Shown: positions 36,744 through 46,868 of the stretch, one piece after another
Layout of the letters: every line of letters begins with the position of its first letter
Position numbering within the stretch: position 1 is the stretch's first letter
Assembly: GCA_003024785.1 (NCBI GenBank)
Contig: PUQB01000767.1
Location: 38,502-102,501 of the forward strand
DNA length: 64,000 bases
Direction: 5' to 3'
DNA from: Selaginella tamariscina
Taxonomy: Eukaryota > Streptophyta > Lycopodiopsida > Selaginellales > Selaginellaceae
Program-made: the position numbers and the translations under genes
The notes under the pieces: model-generated
What the model saw: the letters and a program-made list of their open reading frames with translations, nothing else
What the model was told of the DNA's origin: nothing
Databases searched by the model: none

Positions 36744-36770
36744 CATGCCCACTTTAGTTACAACGTTGCA
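36744..36770 (-). repeat. Right terminal inverted repeat, copy B
   Basis: Reads CATGCCCACTTTAGTTACAA then CGTTGCA. The reverse complement matches the left terminus except for one extra C and one A/G difference. Inboard lies an AT-rich stretch of ATTAATTAATTA-type sequence (36600-36730), similar in composition to the left subterminal region. Confidence 0.8.
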
Positions 36771-38293
36771 TCTTTATGGCAACTTGTTTAATTATTTTCT
36801 AAAGTGTGTACGCTGTTAATGAGGCTTGGTATGCTGGTATGGACGTGGTGCTTGTGGTCTATGCTGGATTTGGTCCCAGGTTTTCATTTTACAGCATTTC
36901 CCTCCTTCGGGCATGTGCAGGGGGGCATGTTGCTTGATGTATAGCGGCTGTTTCAGTGGTCTAGTGGTACTTGTGATGCTTTAAGGTTGTTCTATAGGCT
37001 TAGTAGGTGCTAGACATGGGCCGGTTTATGCTTATTCTTCTCTGGGAACAGTAAAGTCCATTCAGTTTGATGGACGACCACATTTTCCCCCCTTGGGCGG
37101 AGAGTTTGGCTTCTCGCAAATGCTACTGTTTCAGAAGTTCGGTTTGGGATTGAGGGTATAGGGATGTATGGTCATTGCCTAGGCTGGACGTGTGGTGACT
37201 TTGGATATGTTTTCGTTCTGAAACAGCATTTCGACAGGTCTTTTCGGTGGTTAAGGCCTGTCTTTTCGGTTTTTTTCCTTCTAATGGGGGGATGCACTCT
37301 TTCGTGAGTTCCTTGGTGAAGGAATCACCGGAAACCCGGTATTGACTCATTCTGACTTTTTTATCAGATGAGTGATTACCAGTTGTGGGTTCTAGAAGTG
37401 AGTGTATCATTCAACATGGGTGGATGCACTTAGTGAAAGATAAGGTGGGTTCTGTAGATTGGGATAAGCAGCTGTGTTGCCAGTTTGCTGGTTTACACAT
37501 GATGATTGAGTTTGCATGGCAGTTTTTTTCTTGGTTTTGTTTTCTGCTGCTGATGGTGCTAGTTCGTGTGGGTTAGACACTTGCTGGTGCTACTGTGGCA
37601 CGTTTGGGTGTGGTGTGGTGTGCCAGATGATTCATCCATTGGCTTGGCTCATGCTGGTTGTTATTCAAGGTAGCACAGGTGGTGACAGGTTTTGAAGGGG
37701 TGTTGGTTGGTGTGGATTAGGCACCTTCAATGCTCCATGGAGGAAGGGCTTGTGGGTTCTTGGGGTTGTGTACAGTGCTAGTGGGTGTGGGTTAGGCATT
37801 TGTCGGTACTTTCTTGGTGTGAGGTGTGAGTTGGTCTCATCCTCCTTGGTGATATCTTTTACTTAGTTCACCATCTTAAAGATTCTTTGGAGTGGGATGA
37901 ATATTCTTAAGGGATATTCTTGGCATATGCTATTGGGAATATGTTGATGGAATATGCTGCTTTATGTAGTATGTTTTGCAGTATATACAAGTCTCCAAAA
38001 GGTATATACAGGGGCATGTTCTTTGGGTTGTTTCATCTGGGTTGTTTCTGTATGTGGACTGGTTCGTGGACCGGCATGCAATAGTATCCTGACAGAGATC
38101 GATAAAGGTCTGAAGCATGACAAAACCGGGTATCTGGAGCTCGAGCTTTCAAGTCCAAGACTCCAAGGTATATGAGATATTCATTGAATATTCTTGGATA
38201 TCTTGGAGACAATATATAGTTTAGCATATAGAATATTTTTGTATATTTGTTTTCTCGTTCTTTAATACGATTATCGTTTGATCACAACTGTCT
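36771..38293. other. GT-rich DNA, no gene recognised
   Basis: Rich in GGTGCTAGTGG, GTGTGGGTTAG and TTGTTTTC-type words, with a TATA-like AATATATAG near 38213. It has the look of an LTR or leader upstream of the retroelement fragments at 38294, but I found no matching LTR downstream. No supported coding frame. Confidence 0.4.
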
Positions 38294-38520
38294 AGACGTC
38301 ACAGGGGGATTCCATACATGATCCTACAAAGCCACTCATTGGATGAGAGAATATCGTCCAGCTGAGGTAAGTCGCGCCACCAGCCGTCAGGTTGGTCTCG
38401 CGGAGGGCCCCAAGGGACAGCCAGGAGGAGCCCGTCCTCGTCACCCACCCTCAATGGGAGGGCAGGGCCATGAGGAAGGAGAAAGGTACCTACAAATACC
38501 GGGACGTGGACTACACCATG
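38294..38520 (+). mobile_element. Fragment of gypsy family 2 leader
   Basis: Closely matches 59890-60115 inside the element at 57913: ATGAGAGAATATCGTCCAG, CACCAGCCGTCAGGTTGGTC, AGGAGCCCGTCCTCGTCACC and ATACCGGGACGTGGACTA. Similarity stops abruptly at both ends, so it is a truncated internal fragment. Confidence 0.75.
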
Positions 38521-38694
38521 TCCGAAGCGGAGGGTTCGGATCGGAGGGTCTGGATCGGAGCACTTCTCAAGTGCAACGGAACACCATAGGAACCGAATCG
38601 GTTACCTTACTAGCTCACGCGCTCAATCGGATGCAGGAGAGCACCGTAACAGTGCCCTTACCCATGTTCCATGTTACCCAGGATTGACTATGCC

Positions 38695-38945
38695 TATTCC
38701 TGTATCAGTGTTGAAGACTCCTCCTTGACAAGATTCACCTCATGTCAGTTCCTCAACACATCCACAGGCTCTCTCCATTCCTGTAAGTTTGCGGATTCCT
38801 GTACAGGTTCTTCCAATCCTATATCAGTGTCGAAGGTTCCTCCTCAACAGATCCACCTCCTGTTGGTTCGTTAGCACACTCGCAGGCTCTCCTCACTCCT
38901 GTGCATCCACGGACTTCTGTACAGGATTCTTCCAATCCTGTACAC
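38695..38945 (+). repeat. 120-bp tandem repeat in proline/serine-rich gag-like sequence
   Basis: TGTATCAGTGTTGAAGACTCC at about 38700 and TATATCAGTGTCGAAGGTTC at about 38820 begin two imperfect 120-bp units, each ending TGTACAGGWTCTTCCAATCC. It lies upstream of the chromovirus reverse transcriptase and may be what remains of its gag. Confidence 0.65.
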
Positions 38946-39224
38946 TTGTCAACATTCGCACAAGTTTTCCCCAATCCTGCCTCTTTTCATTATTCTGCTT
39001 CTATTCCCCAAGATCCTTCCTCTTTTTCAGTCACAGCTCCCTTCTTCTCCTCTCCGAGTTCTTACCACTACTATGCATGAACTTGCCACTGATCCTGCTC
39101 CTTTTCATCTTTTTGCTTTCCAAGTAACTCCTACATCTCTTCTACCTTTCCTGTATCTGACTCTCCTGTTTTTCAATCTCCTTCTCCTTCTCCTCTTCTT
39201 CCCTACCATCCAAGTATTACTCTT

Positions 39225-41842
39225 TCCAGTATGTTTTTGACAAGCACAAGGCTGCAATTCTTCCTGTTCACAAGTCCTACGACTGTCCTATTAATCTTGC
39301 GGAAGTAAAGACTCCACCGTTCGGACCAATTATGCACTATCACTTACAGAATTGAAGATTCTTCGTCAGTACATTGAGGACAACTTGACATCTGGCTTCA
39401 TTCATCACTTAAAGTCCCCTACAGGAGCACCTATCTTCTTTGTCAAGAAGAAAGATGGGAGTTTGCGTTTGGTTGTGGACTACAGGGGTTTGAATCAAGT
39501 CACCATTCGAAATCAACTATCCAGGATGCTCGATGACATTTTGATTTTCTCCAAGGACTAGGCGGCACATGACAAGCATGTACGACTAGTTCTACAGAGG
39601 CTTTGTGAGCATGGCCTGTACACAAAGTTGGAGAAGTGTTTTTTTCGACAGGGACACTGTGAAATTCTTGGGCTACATCGTCTCTCCTGTTGGCGTTTCC
39701 ATGGACATGCACAAGGTGAAGATTATCATGGAGTGGGAGAGGTCCAAGTCTGTACGAGACATACAATGTTTCCTTGCTTTGCAAACTTCTACAGGTGATT
39801 CATACAGTTGTACTTCCACTCACGGAACTCACCAAGTGCACAGGAGTTTTCTCTTGGTCCAACAAGGAAGAACATGCATTCACAACACTCCAATTTTAGC
39901 ACATCCTAATCCTTCTCGTCCCTTCTTCGTTGAAGCAGATGCCTCGGATTTTACAGTAGGTTCTATCCTATCACAAGTTGGAGAAGATAAGTTACTCCAT
40001 CCTAAAGCCTTTCACTCTCGTAAGTTCCTTTCGGCGAGATTAATTACGAAATTCATGACAAGGAACTCAAGGCCATTATGGATTTGTTCGAGGAGTGGTG
40101 GCACTTCCTAAAGGTGTTGCGCATCCTATACAAGTTCTTATGGATCACAAGAACCTGGAGTTTTTTCAAACGGCTTAAGTTCTCAGTCGACGACAAGCTA
40201 GGTGAGTGAAATTCTTATCACGTTTTGATTTCGTCATCGTCTACAGGCCTAGTTTTTGAAATGGCAAAGCGGATGCATTGTGTAGGCGCTCTTACCTTGC
40301 ACCGACCCTGGGCGATCCTGCATATGATTGTCAAAAGCAAGTGTTGTTGGGTCCATATCGACTTCAGCTTGCAGCACTACAGGTTCATCAGGCTCCAGCA
40401 GATTCAACACTTCTACAGGACATTTGTTTGCAGTTGGCTACAGACGACTTGGCAAAAAATGTGTTCTCACACTTAGTCCCGACATCGCCAATTCTTCTTC
40501 CTCCAGTTCCCGTACAGACTACAAGTTGTTTGCCATATAGGACGGACTCCTATACCGGGAAGGTCTCCTATACGTTCCTGTTGGTGTTTGTAGGACTCGT
40601 GTGGTACAGGATTGTCATGATACCCCGGCTATAGGACTTTTGGTGTGGCCAAGACAGTTGAGTTGGTGACTTGCAACTATTGGTGGCCTGGCTTTGCGAG
40701 GTTTTATGGACAAGTTTGTACGAAGTTGTGACATTTGCAACAAGTCGAAGATGCCTCGTCACGTGCCCTTTAGTTTTCTTCGTCCTCTTCCTGTTCCTTC
40801 TGCTCCTTGGAGATCCATTTCTATGGATTTCTTCACAGATCTTCCTCCTTGTGGATTCGATATAGTTCTTGTGGTGGTTGACCATTTCACCAAATAGGCT
40901 CATTTTTTACCATGCAACAAGACAGCTACAGGCCAGACAACTATTGAGTTGGTGATCCATGAAATGCTCTAACACCATGATCTTCCTGAGAGCATTATTT
41001 TTGATCGAGGCCACAATTCATGTCCAAATTTTGGCGAAAGCTTCTCCGAAGTCTACAAGTTAAAGCGGGTCTTTCTTCAGGATATCCTCCACAAACTAAT
41101 GGGCAGTCAGAACGCACGATTTAGACCTTGCCTATAACAACTCCGTTCACGCATCTACAGGCTAGAACCTTTCTTCATTTTACAGGCTACCATCCAGGTT
41201 TTGACTTTGCTCCTCCTGTTTCTCCTTCTTCCGCTCCTACAGTACATGATCATCTCCAACATCTTTGTCAGGTACAGGATGATCTCTGAGTTCATCTTCA
41301 GTAGGCACAAAAACGGTACAAGCGTCATGCTGATGCTCATCGTCAGCCGGCACTTGCTTATAAGATTGGTGATCTTGTGTGGCTTCTTCATCAGCATATT
41401 CGCACCAACAGGCCTTCTTCTAAGTTGGATTTTCAACGATTGGGCCTTTACAGGATTTGGTTGAGGTTAATCCTGTAGCTTTCCGACTCGAGTTACCATC
41501 TACAATGAAACTTTATCATGTGTTTCACACCTCTTTGTTGGATCCGTATCATCCTTCTTCTCTTCCTGATCGTGCTTTTTCTCCTCCCCCTCCTGTGGTT
41601 ATTGACAATAAATTTGAGTACGAAGTGGCAGCCATTCTTGATTTTCGTCTTCATCGTTGCCAACTTCAATACTTGGTGGATTGGAAGGTTATTTGCCTAT
41701 CGATCGCACTTGGGAACCTACATCCAACTTACTCCATGCTTCTTCCAAGGTTGCTGCCTTTCATCGGCATTATCCTGCTAAACCAAGTCCCAAGACTCGT
41801 GGAACTCGTCCTTAGGAAGGAGGTGCTGTCAACGACCATATA
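39225..41842 (+). pseudogene. Ty3/gypsy chromovirus pol with chromodomain, internally deleted
   Basis: Order of blocks: reverse transcriptase start (VFDKHKAAILPVHKSYDC, then [20 protein letters not shown] at 39430-39485); a jump from VTIRNQ directly to [10 protein letters not shown] at about 39515, so the palm core between them is deleted although the catalytic DD remains; RNase H (PFFVEADASDFTVGSILSQV, about 39930-39980); integrase zinc finger and core start (CDICNKSKMPRHVPF, SISMDFFTDLPPCGFDI, 40730-40870); a frameshifted core; and a C-terminal NPVAFRLELPSTMKLYHVFH block followed by a chromodomain-like FEYEVAAILDFRLHRCQLQY (41610-41690). Stops and frameshifts are common. The [10 protein letters not shown] reverse transcriptase style plus a chromodomain place it among chromoviruses. 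The deletion rules out activity. Confidence 0.85.
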
Positions 41843-42378
41843 GGATGCAGGATTCCAAATACAGGATACAGGATGCAGAATTCCGAATACAAGATACATG
41901 ATACATGATACAAGATACAGGATACATGATACAGGATACGGGATACAGGATAAGCCTACAGGATATACCTATAGGATATTCCTACAAGATATACCTACAA
42001 GATATGCCTACAGGATATTCCTATGGATATGCCTAGAGATATGCTACAGGATATGCCTAGAGAATAAGGGTCACCATTTTTAGCTCATGACTAGATTAGG
42101 CTCATGACCAGATTAGCTCTTGGGGTTGTAAGCATAAAAGCTCCGACCTAATTGTTGTACAATTAGTTACTATCAACACTAGTCATTATACAATCATTCT
42201 TGTTCCTTGTTCTTGTCTTGTTCCTTACCTCCTGCTCTTGTCTTGTTCCTGGTTCTCATCCTGCTCCTGGTTCCTAGTTCCGGTCTTGCTCCAGTGCTTG
42301 TCCTGCTCCTAAGTCAAGCTTCCTTGTTCTCGGAATTCTGCTCTCTTCCTTGTTCCTGGATCGTGGCTTGACAGAACC
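41823..42378 (+). repeat. Putative chromovirus 3' LTR with GATACAGGATAC minisatellite
   Basis: A purine tract AGGAAGGAGG (41813-41822) precedes TGCTGTCAACG, the expected arrangement for a 3' LTR start. From about 41840 to 42060 the sequence is dominated by degenerate GATACAGGATAC and ATGCCTACAGGATATTCC units. A pyrimidine-rich run of CTTGTTCCTGGTTC-like units follows (42200-42370). No second LTR was found, so the LTR call is tentative. Confidence 0.5.
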
Positions 42379-43088
42379 TGTCAAACAAGATTCCATGCCC
42401 ACAGTTGGACAAGGACACAAATGTGCCTTACTTGGCCGTGAGTGCTACACCTAGCTTGACGTGGAGCAAGAGGCTGAAGACAAGCTTCAACCTCTGCCTC
42501 TTGGAATGTGCATTCTGACAAGACCTCCCAGGCATGGATTCACCAACATTATGGGTAAGCTACCCCAAAGGTGGGACGTACCCCTGTCATTTGGAAGTTA
42601 GGGCGGCACAACAAAGGGTTGTGCCTTGACGACACAAGCTAGAGCTTGCACCGGGAGGAAGAGTAACGAGCTCAGTGATGAACCCAGGAACCCTCACTCC
42701 TACATACTGTACCTTATTTATGTGACAGAGCCCCCCCCCCCCATTTTCTTGTTTACATAAGTGGGCTGGCATGAAATCTCATTCCCAGAGGGAATATACT
42801 TGGTGAGTTATTCATAGACCCCTAAACCCTAACCTGTCAAACATAGGGGTATTTCTAAACATATTCGACATGCCAAACTCACCGAAACTAATCATTAACC
42901 CCACCGGGACACTGAAAACTAGGGTAAAAATTTTCTAGAAGGTAAGTTCTAGCTTCGCCTAGAGTTTTCTGTAAATACCTAATGACACCCGGCTAAACCA
43001 TCACCACATCTAAAGTTATCAACATAGTACAGTAGGTAACAATAGTCAACGTCTAAAGTAAAGGGGAGTCATAGTAAAAACTATGACA
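42379..43088 (-). mobile_element. LTR of gypsy family 2
   Basis: Starts TGTCAAACAAGATTCC, ends GTAAAAACTATGACA, and shares long stretches with 8990-9697 and the distal half of 6019-6982 (CTAGAGTTTTCTGTAAATACC, CCTGTCATTTGGAAGTTAGG). It contains a C12 run (42731-42742). No exact flanking duplication was found, so its ends may be altered. Confidence 0.7.
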
Positions 43089-43120
43089 AAATTGACCTTG
43101 AAAAGTAAAGAGTAGATAAA

Positions 43121-44281
43121 TTGGTGCCGAATGAACCCCTTGATGATACTCCTGAAAGAAGATAGAGGGGTTACCAACTTATTCATATGAGGACCCTACT
43201 CTACTCATGCAATTCTTCATTTCTCAGAAGATCCATTGCACCAAAATCTTTCACTACAGCAACACCAATCAAACATTATTGACGCCAAGGCTCCACCCTA
43301 GAAATGGGGACACCAATCGAAGAAACATAAACAACACCAATATGTGTGTCCAACCTCATCATACACCCAACAACCACGTCCATGGCCCCAACCTTGTCTT
43401 GGTACATGGGCAGCAACAGCATCAACATCCATTGAAGCAAGACCATGTGAAACTAGAGCATGCAAAGTTGCAAGTGGGAGAAGCGATGTCTCATATCGTT
43501 ATGCTAGCCACAAAGCATCGTCAAGGGTCACTGGAGCTAGTGTATGCACAATCCCCATAAGTTCTTGATGAAGTGCTAGCCACAACATACCTAATTTGAT
43601 CCGCTCCAACATGTTAAGTTCTACACAAAGCAAAAGGCATCAAAAGCAAACACCAAACTACATTACTGACTCAAATAGATCCTGACGAATACGATGCATT
43701 TGTTGGAAAGCATCATCATAGTCATTAGCATGCCCAAATGTGTATTTAAAGGACATTGAAAGAGTATTCCAATCCCACAAGTTGTTGTGTATAGACCATT
43801 GTACCACTGCAACGTTGTCCATTAAAGACAAGTAAGAAACTCATGCAAACATCGAGCATTTTCTCAAAAATGATATGTGGCAACCATTATGAAGTGATTA
43901 AATCAATGGTACACATCATCCCAAGACTTCCATGGAAAAAATCCAACTAGACTTGAGGATTCACAGCATGAACATGAGGAGTAGCACCATGGGTTGTGAA
44001 TGCCGCCACGAATTGAGTTTGATTGTTTAGTTACACCCACATAGCATCAAACAATTACATGAGTAATTGCTTCATAAACAAAGAATTTACATGTTGCATA
44101 GCCATGGATGAAAAGAACAGAGTAAAAATCTACAAAAAGAATAGAATATAAATCTACAAAAATGAAACGATTTAAACAATGAAAAAGCTATATCTAAAAA
44201 GACAAAGAAGATGTACAAAAAATAAGACATGAATCCGAGCATTCTGTAGGGACAATTAGAGGTGCCCCTCACCTCCACCAT
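43121..44281 (-). pseudogene. Inverted Ty3/gypsy gag fragment (host of the full-length insertion)
   Basis: The reverse complement of 44282 down to 43121 aligns with the leader, gag and gag-protease junction of the full-length element (44463-45620). Examples are the CACCTCCACC/TGCCCCTCAC leader, the HVGDGPAPMEV region and the zinc-knuckle region near 43350. It is frameshifted throughout. It ends on the right in its own LTR, which the full-length copy split. The left end is cut at TGGTGCCGAATGAACCCC. An older member of the same family. Confidence 0.85.
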
Positions 44282-44305
44282 TGCAAGAGCTTGAAATATA
44301 TAAAT
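44282..44305 (-). mobile_element. Host LTR, left piece
   Basis: TGCAAGAGCTTGAAATATAT is the reverse complement of the family LTR terminus. The rest of this LTR resumes at 49162 after the inserted element. The last four bases, AAAT, are the target duplication. Confidence 0.75.
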
Positions 44306-44462
44306 TGTAAGATCCACGTGTACGACTGCATGTGCACATATTATTATTAGCGTAGTGGATTTTGATAGCCATCATATTGGATTCAATCTGGACCACTCAC
44401 TTGTATATAAGTTAGGGTTTCTGAATTAATGGATACACATTTTTATATTTCGAGCTTTCACA
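44306..44462 (+). repeat. 5' LTR of the full-length gypsy element
   Basis: Begins TGTAAGATCCACGTG and ends CGAGCTTTCACA. A TATA-like GTATATAAG lies at 44403-44411 and would serve as promoter. The sequence after the LTR (TTGGTGGAGGTGAGGGGC) does not resemble the usual plant initiator-tRNA primer site. Confidence 0.9.
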
Positions 44463-44606
44463 TTGGTGGAGGTGAGGGGCACCTCTAATTGTCCCTACGG
44501 AGTGCTCGGATTTGTTTCGTTTTATCAATTTTCTTTGTCTTTTTAGGTCTAGCTTTTCATTGTTTAGATCTATTCCTTTCTTATAGATTTTGTCTTTTCT
44601 TCGTCC

Positions 44607-45540
44607 ATGGATCCACAACAGGCAAATCCCTTGTCTGTGGAGCAGTTACTCATGCAGTTGTTGGATGCCATGCGTATGCAATTGAACAATCATTCTCAGT
44701 TAATGGCAACATTCACAATCCAGGGTACTCCTCCTACTCATGTTGCAAACCCCCGTGTCCGGCCAGATTTCTTTCACAAAAATCCTGGAGATGATGTGTA
44801 CCATTGGTTTGACCACTTCACTGTGGTTGCCACATATCATTCGTGGGACAGTGCTCAGTGTTTGTGCGAGTTTCCTAATTGTCTTCAAGGGACGGCATTG
44901 CAGTAGTACAATGGTCTGGACGTTGCAACTCATGGAGATTGGAATATTCTTTCAGAGATCTTCAAACGTGCATTTGGGCATGCGAATGACTGTGATGATG
45001 TTTTTTTAGCAGTTGCATCGTATTCGTCAGGAGCCATCTGAGTCGGTGATGCAGTTTGGTGTTCGCTTTCAAAGCCTTTTGCTACATGCAGAACCTAACA
45101 TGTCGGAACGCATCAAGTTAGGTATGTTGTGGCTAGCACTTCGTCAAGACCTTGTGGGACTTGTGCATGCACTAGCTCCAGTGACTCTTGACAATGCTTT
45201 GAGGCTGGCACAACGATATGAATCGTCACCTCTCCCACTTGCACCTTCACGTGCTCTTGTTCCACTTCATGTTGGGGATGGACCTGCTCCAATGGAGGTT
45301 GAGGCTGTTGCCGCTCGTGTACCAGCACAAGGTGGGGCCCGTGGACGAGGACGTGGATGTGCAGTTCATTGTTGGGCGTGTGATGAGGTTGGACACGTAT
45401 CGGCGTTGTCAACGGTTTCCCGATTGGCGTCCCCATTTCCAGGATGGAGGCCATGGCGTCAACAATGTCCGATTGGTGCTGCTGCAGTGGAAGGTTGTGA
45501 TGCGGTGGATCTTTCAGGAAACAACAAACCGCACAAGTAG
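44607..45540 (+). pseudogene. Gag of the full-length gypsy element, broken
   Basis: Start ATG at 44607 (MDPQQANPLSVEQLL...). The first 99 codons end at a TAG (44905). The coding pattern then continues in other frames to an open stretch at 45013-45540 with MQFGVRFQSLLLHAE, LRQDLVGLVHALAPVTLDNA, GDGPAPMEVEAVAARVPAQG, a GGARGRGRG basic run and a CWACDEVGH zinc knuckle. The last cysteine of the CCHC knuckle appears in the neighbouring frame (YRRCQRF), so a one-base deletion lies just after the histidine. Gag would form the virus-like particle and bind RNA. This copy cannot do so intact. Fragments of the same gene lie at 3840-4788 and, inverted, at 43121-44281. Confidence 0.85.
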
Positions 45541-45566
45541 AGGAGGGTCCTCGTGCAAATAAATTA

Positions 45567-46868
45567 GTGACCCCTCCGTCTTTCTTTTGGGAGTATCATC
45601 AAGGGGTTCACTCGGCACCAAATCATCCGGTTTTCACTTTTCAAGCTCAATTTAATCACACGCCATGTCCTGTTTTCCTTTCAGTGTTGGTGGATACAGG
45701 TTTGAGTTTGTCTTTTATTTTTCAATCTGTTGCTACACGTTGTAGCCTTCATTTGCATCGTGTGGTAGAACCAGTCTTCATTCTATACGGCAACGGACAC
45801 ACTCATGCTTATTCGCGGGATGAAGTGGACATTGTTGTTCGTGTGGATGATCGTGAGCTCGAGCTTCAATCTTTACGGGTGGTGCCGAGTCAAGCTTTTC
45901 ACCTTATTCTTGGTATGAATTGGTTGACTCGCAATCATGCCAAGTGTGACTTTGAAAAGTCTCCCCCTTGTTTGACTCTCCCTCGTCTTTCTTCCATTCC
46001 TCTTACCTTTATTCCACTTCGTCCATCTGCTTCCACCTCTGTTTCCATCACTTTTGTCTCACCCCTATTTCTAACCATTTTCCCTTCATGCTCTTCCTTT
46101 TCTTCTTTGGATCCATCAGATGATCATCGTGCTGTAGTTATTGATCAACTCAAGGAGTATGTTGATCTTTTCAACTTCGACTTATCATCTGGGGCCAAAA
46201 TTGCGACACGCCACCCTATTCCAACTGGAGATGCTAGGCCAATCAAGGTACCTGTTCGGTGTCGGTCACCAAAGGAGCTCAAGATCTTACGAGCGAATGT
46301 CAAAGAGATGTTGGGAAGGGTGTTATCCGAAAAATCTCGAAGTCCTTGGGCGTGCGAGCCTCACCTTGTGACGAAGCCTGATGGGAGCGTTCGATTCTGC
46401 ATTGACTATCACCCATTAAATAAGGTAACCGTCTCAGATGTGTACCCACTTCCTCATACTACAGACCTTTTGGATCGACTGAGGCGGAGCCATTGGTTCA
46501 CCAAGTTAGATCTTGTATCTGGGTATTGGCAAGTTCTAATGGCTGACATGGACATTCCTAAGACTGCTTTTTGGACACCATTTGGCCTGTACAAGTTCTT
46601 GGTGATGCCTTTCGATTTGAGCAATGCTCCATCAACTTTCCAACGTATGATGGATGAGGTTCTTTGCGACATGCCGGAGGTGACTGCCGATTTTATCGAT
46701 GATGTTTTGATCCATTCGGATGGAACGTGGGAGGAGCATGTCAATGATGTACGTAAGGTTTTGGATCAGCTGCAGGAAGTTGGTTTGAAGTTGAAGCCAT
46801 TTAAGTGTGTGTTTGGATCAAAGGACACCACTTATCTGGGTTATCGCATTTCACGTGAAGGTTTGTAA
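45567..46868 (+). CDS. Protease-reverse transcriptase of the full-length gypsy element
   Basis: A 433-codon open frame without an obvious ATG; as in other gypsy elements it would be made by frameshift or readthrough from gag. The retropepsin region has VLVDTGLSLSFIF (residues 40-52) and LILGMNWLTRN (about 115). After a serine/proline-rich linker, the reverse transcriptase shows PHLVTKPDGSVRFCIDYHPL, KLDLVSGYWQVLM, FGLYKFLVMPFDLSNAPSTF and the catalytic FIDDVLIHS. A stop at 46866-46868 ends the frame inside the connection domain (after GYRISREGL), where an intact pol would continue. This is the best preserved pol in the window. Confidence 0.9.
   Translation: MTPPSFFWEYHQGVHSAPNHPVFTFQAQFNHTPCPVFLSVLVDTGLSLSFIFQSVATRCSLHLHRVVEPVFILYGNGHTHAYSRDEVDIVVRVDDRELELQSLRVVPSQAFHLILGMNWLTRNHAKCDFEKSPPCLTLPRLSSIPLTFIPLRPSASTSVSITFVSPLFLTIFPSCSSFSSLDPSDDHRAVVIDQLKEYVDLFNFDLSSGAKIATRHPIPTGDARPIKVPVRCRSPKELKILRANVKEMLGRVLSEKSRSPWACEPHLVTKPDGSVRFCIDYHPLNKVTVSDVYPLPHTTDLLDRLRRSHWFTKLDLVSGYWQVLMADMDIPKTAFWTPFGLYKFLVMPFDLSNAPSTFQRMMDEVLCDMPEVTADFIDDVLIHSDGTWEEHVNDVRKVLDQLQEVGLKLKPFKCVFGSKDTTYLGYRISREGL

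Larger units (their letters stand above)
22667..36770. mobile_element. Large 14.1-kb TIR-bounded DNA element, copy B
   Basis: The left end TGCAAGTTGTAACTAAAATG and the reverse complement of the right end (36744-36770) match over 26/27 positions with one gap and one mismatch. The flanks give a 5-of-6 match as a possible target-site duplication (CCTTTA at 22661-22666, TCTTTA at 36771-36776). Gene order is as in copy A. The insertion lies inside copy A at CCTTTA^TGCA. There is no reverse transcriptase, integrase or LTR. The element is non-LTR, TIR-type and unusually large. A leftward gene with acidic motifs of DDE character is the transposase candidate. I could not match the whole to a named superfamily. 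Confidence 0.8.

Noticed and set aside
36771..38293. A 5' LTR partner for the chromovirus 3' end at 41823
   Set aside because: No sequence in this stretch matches the GATACAGGATAC-type LTR, so no LTR pair could be supported.
44463..44480. tRNA primer-binding site after the 5' LTR
   Set aside because: TTGGTGGAGGTGAGGGGC does not match the usual plant initiator-methionine primer site and I could not match it to another tRNA end; left unassigned.
45113..45454. Reverse-strand frame opposite gag
   Set aside because: Antisense shadow of the gag coding region; no independent motif.
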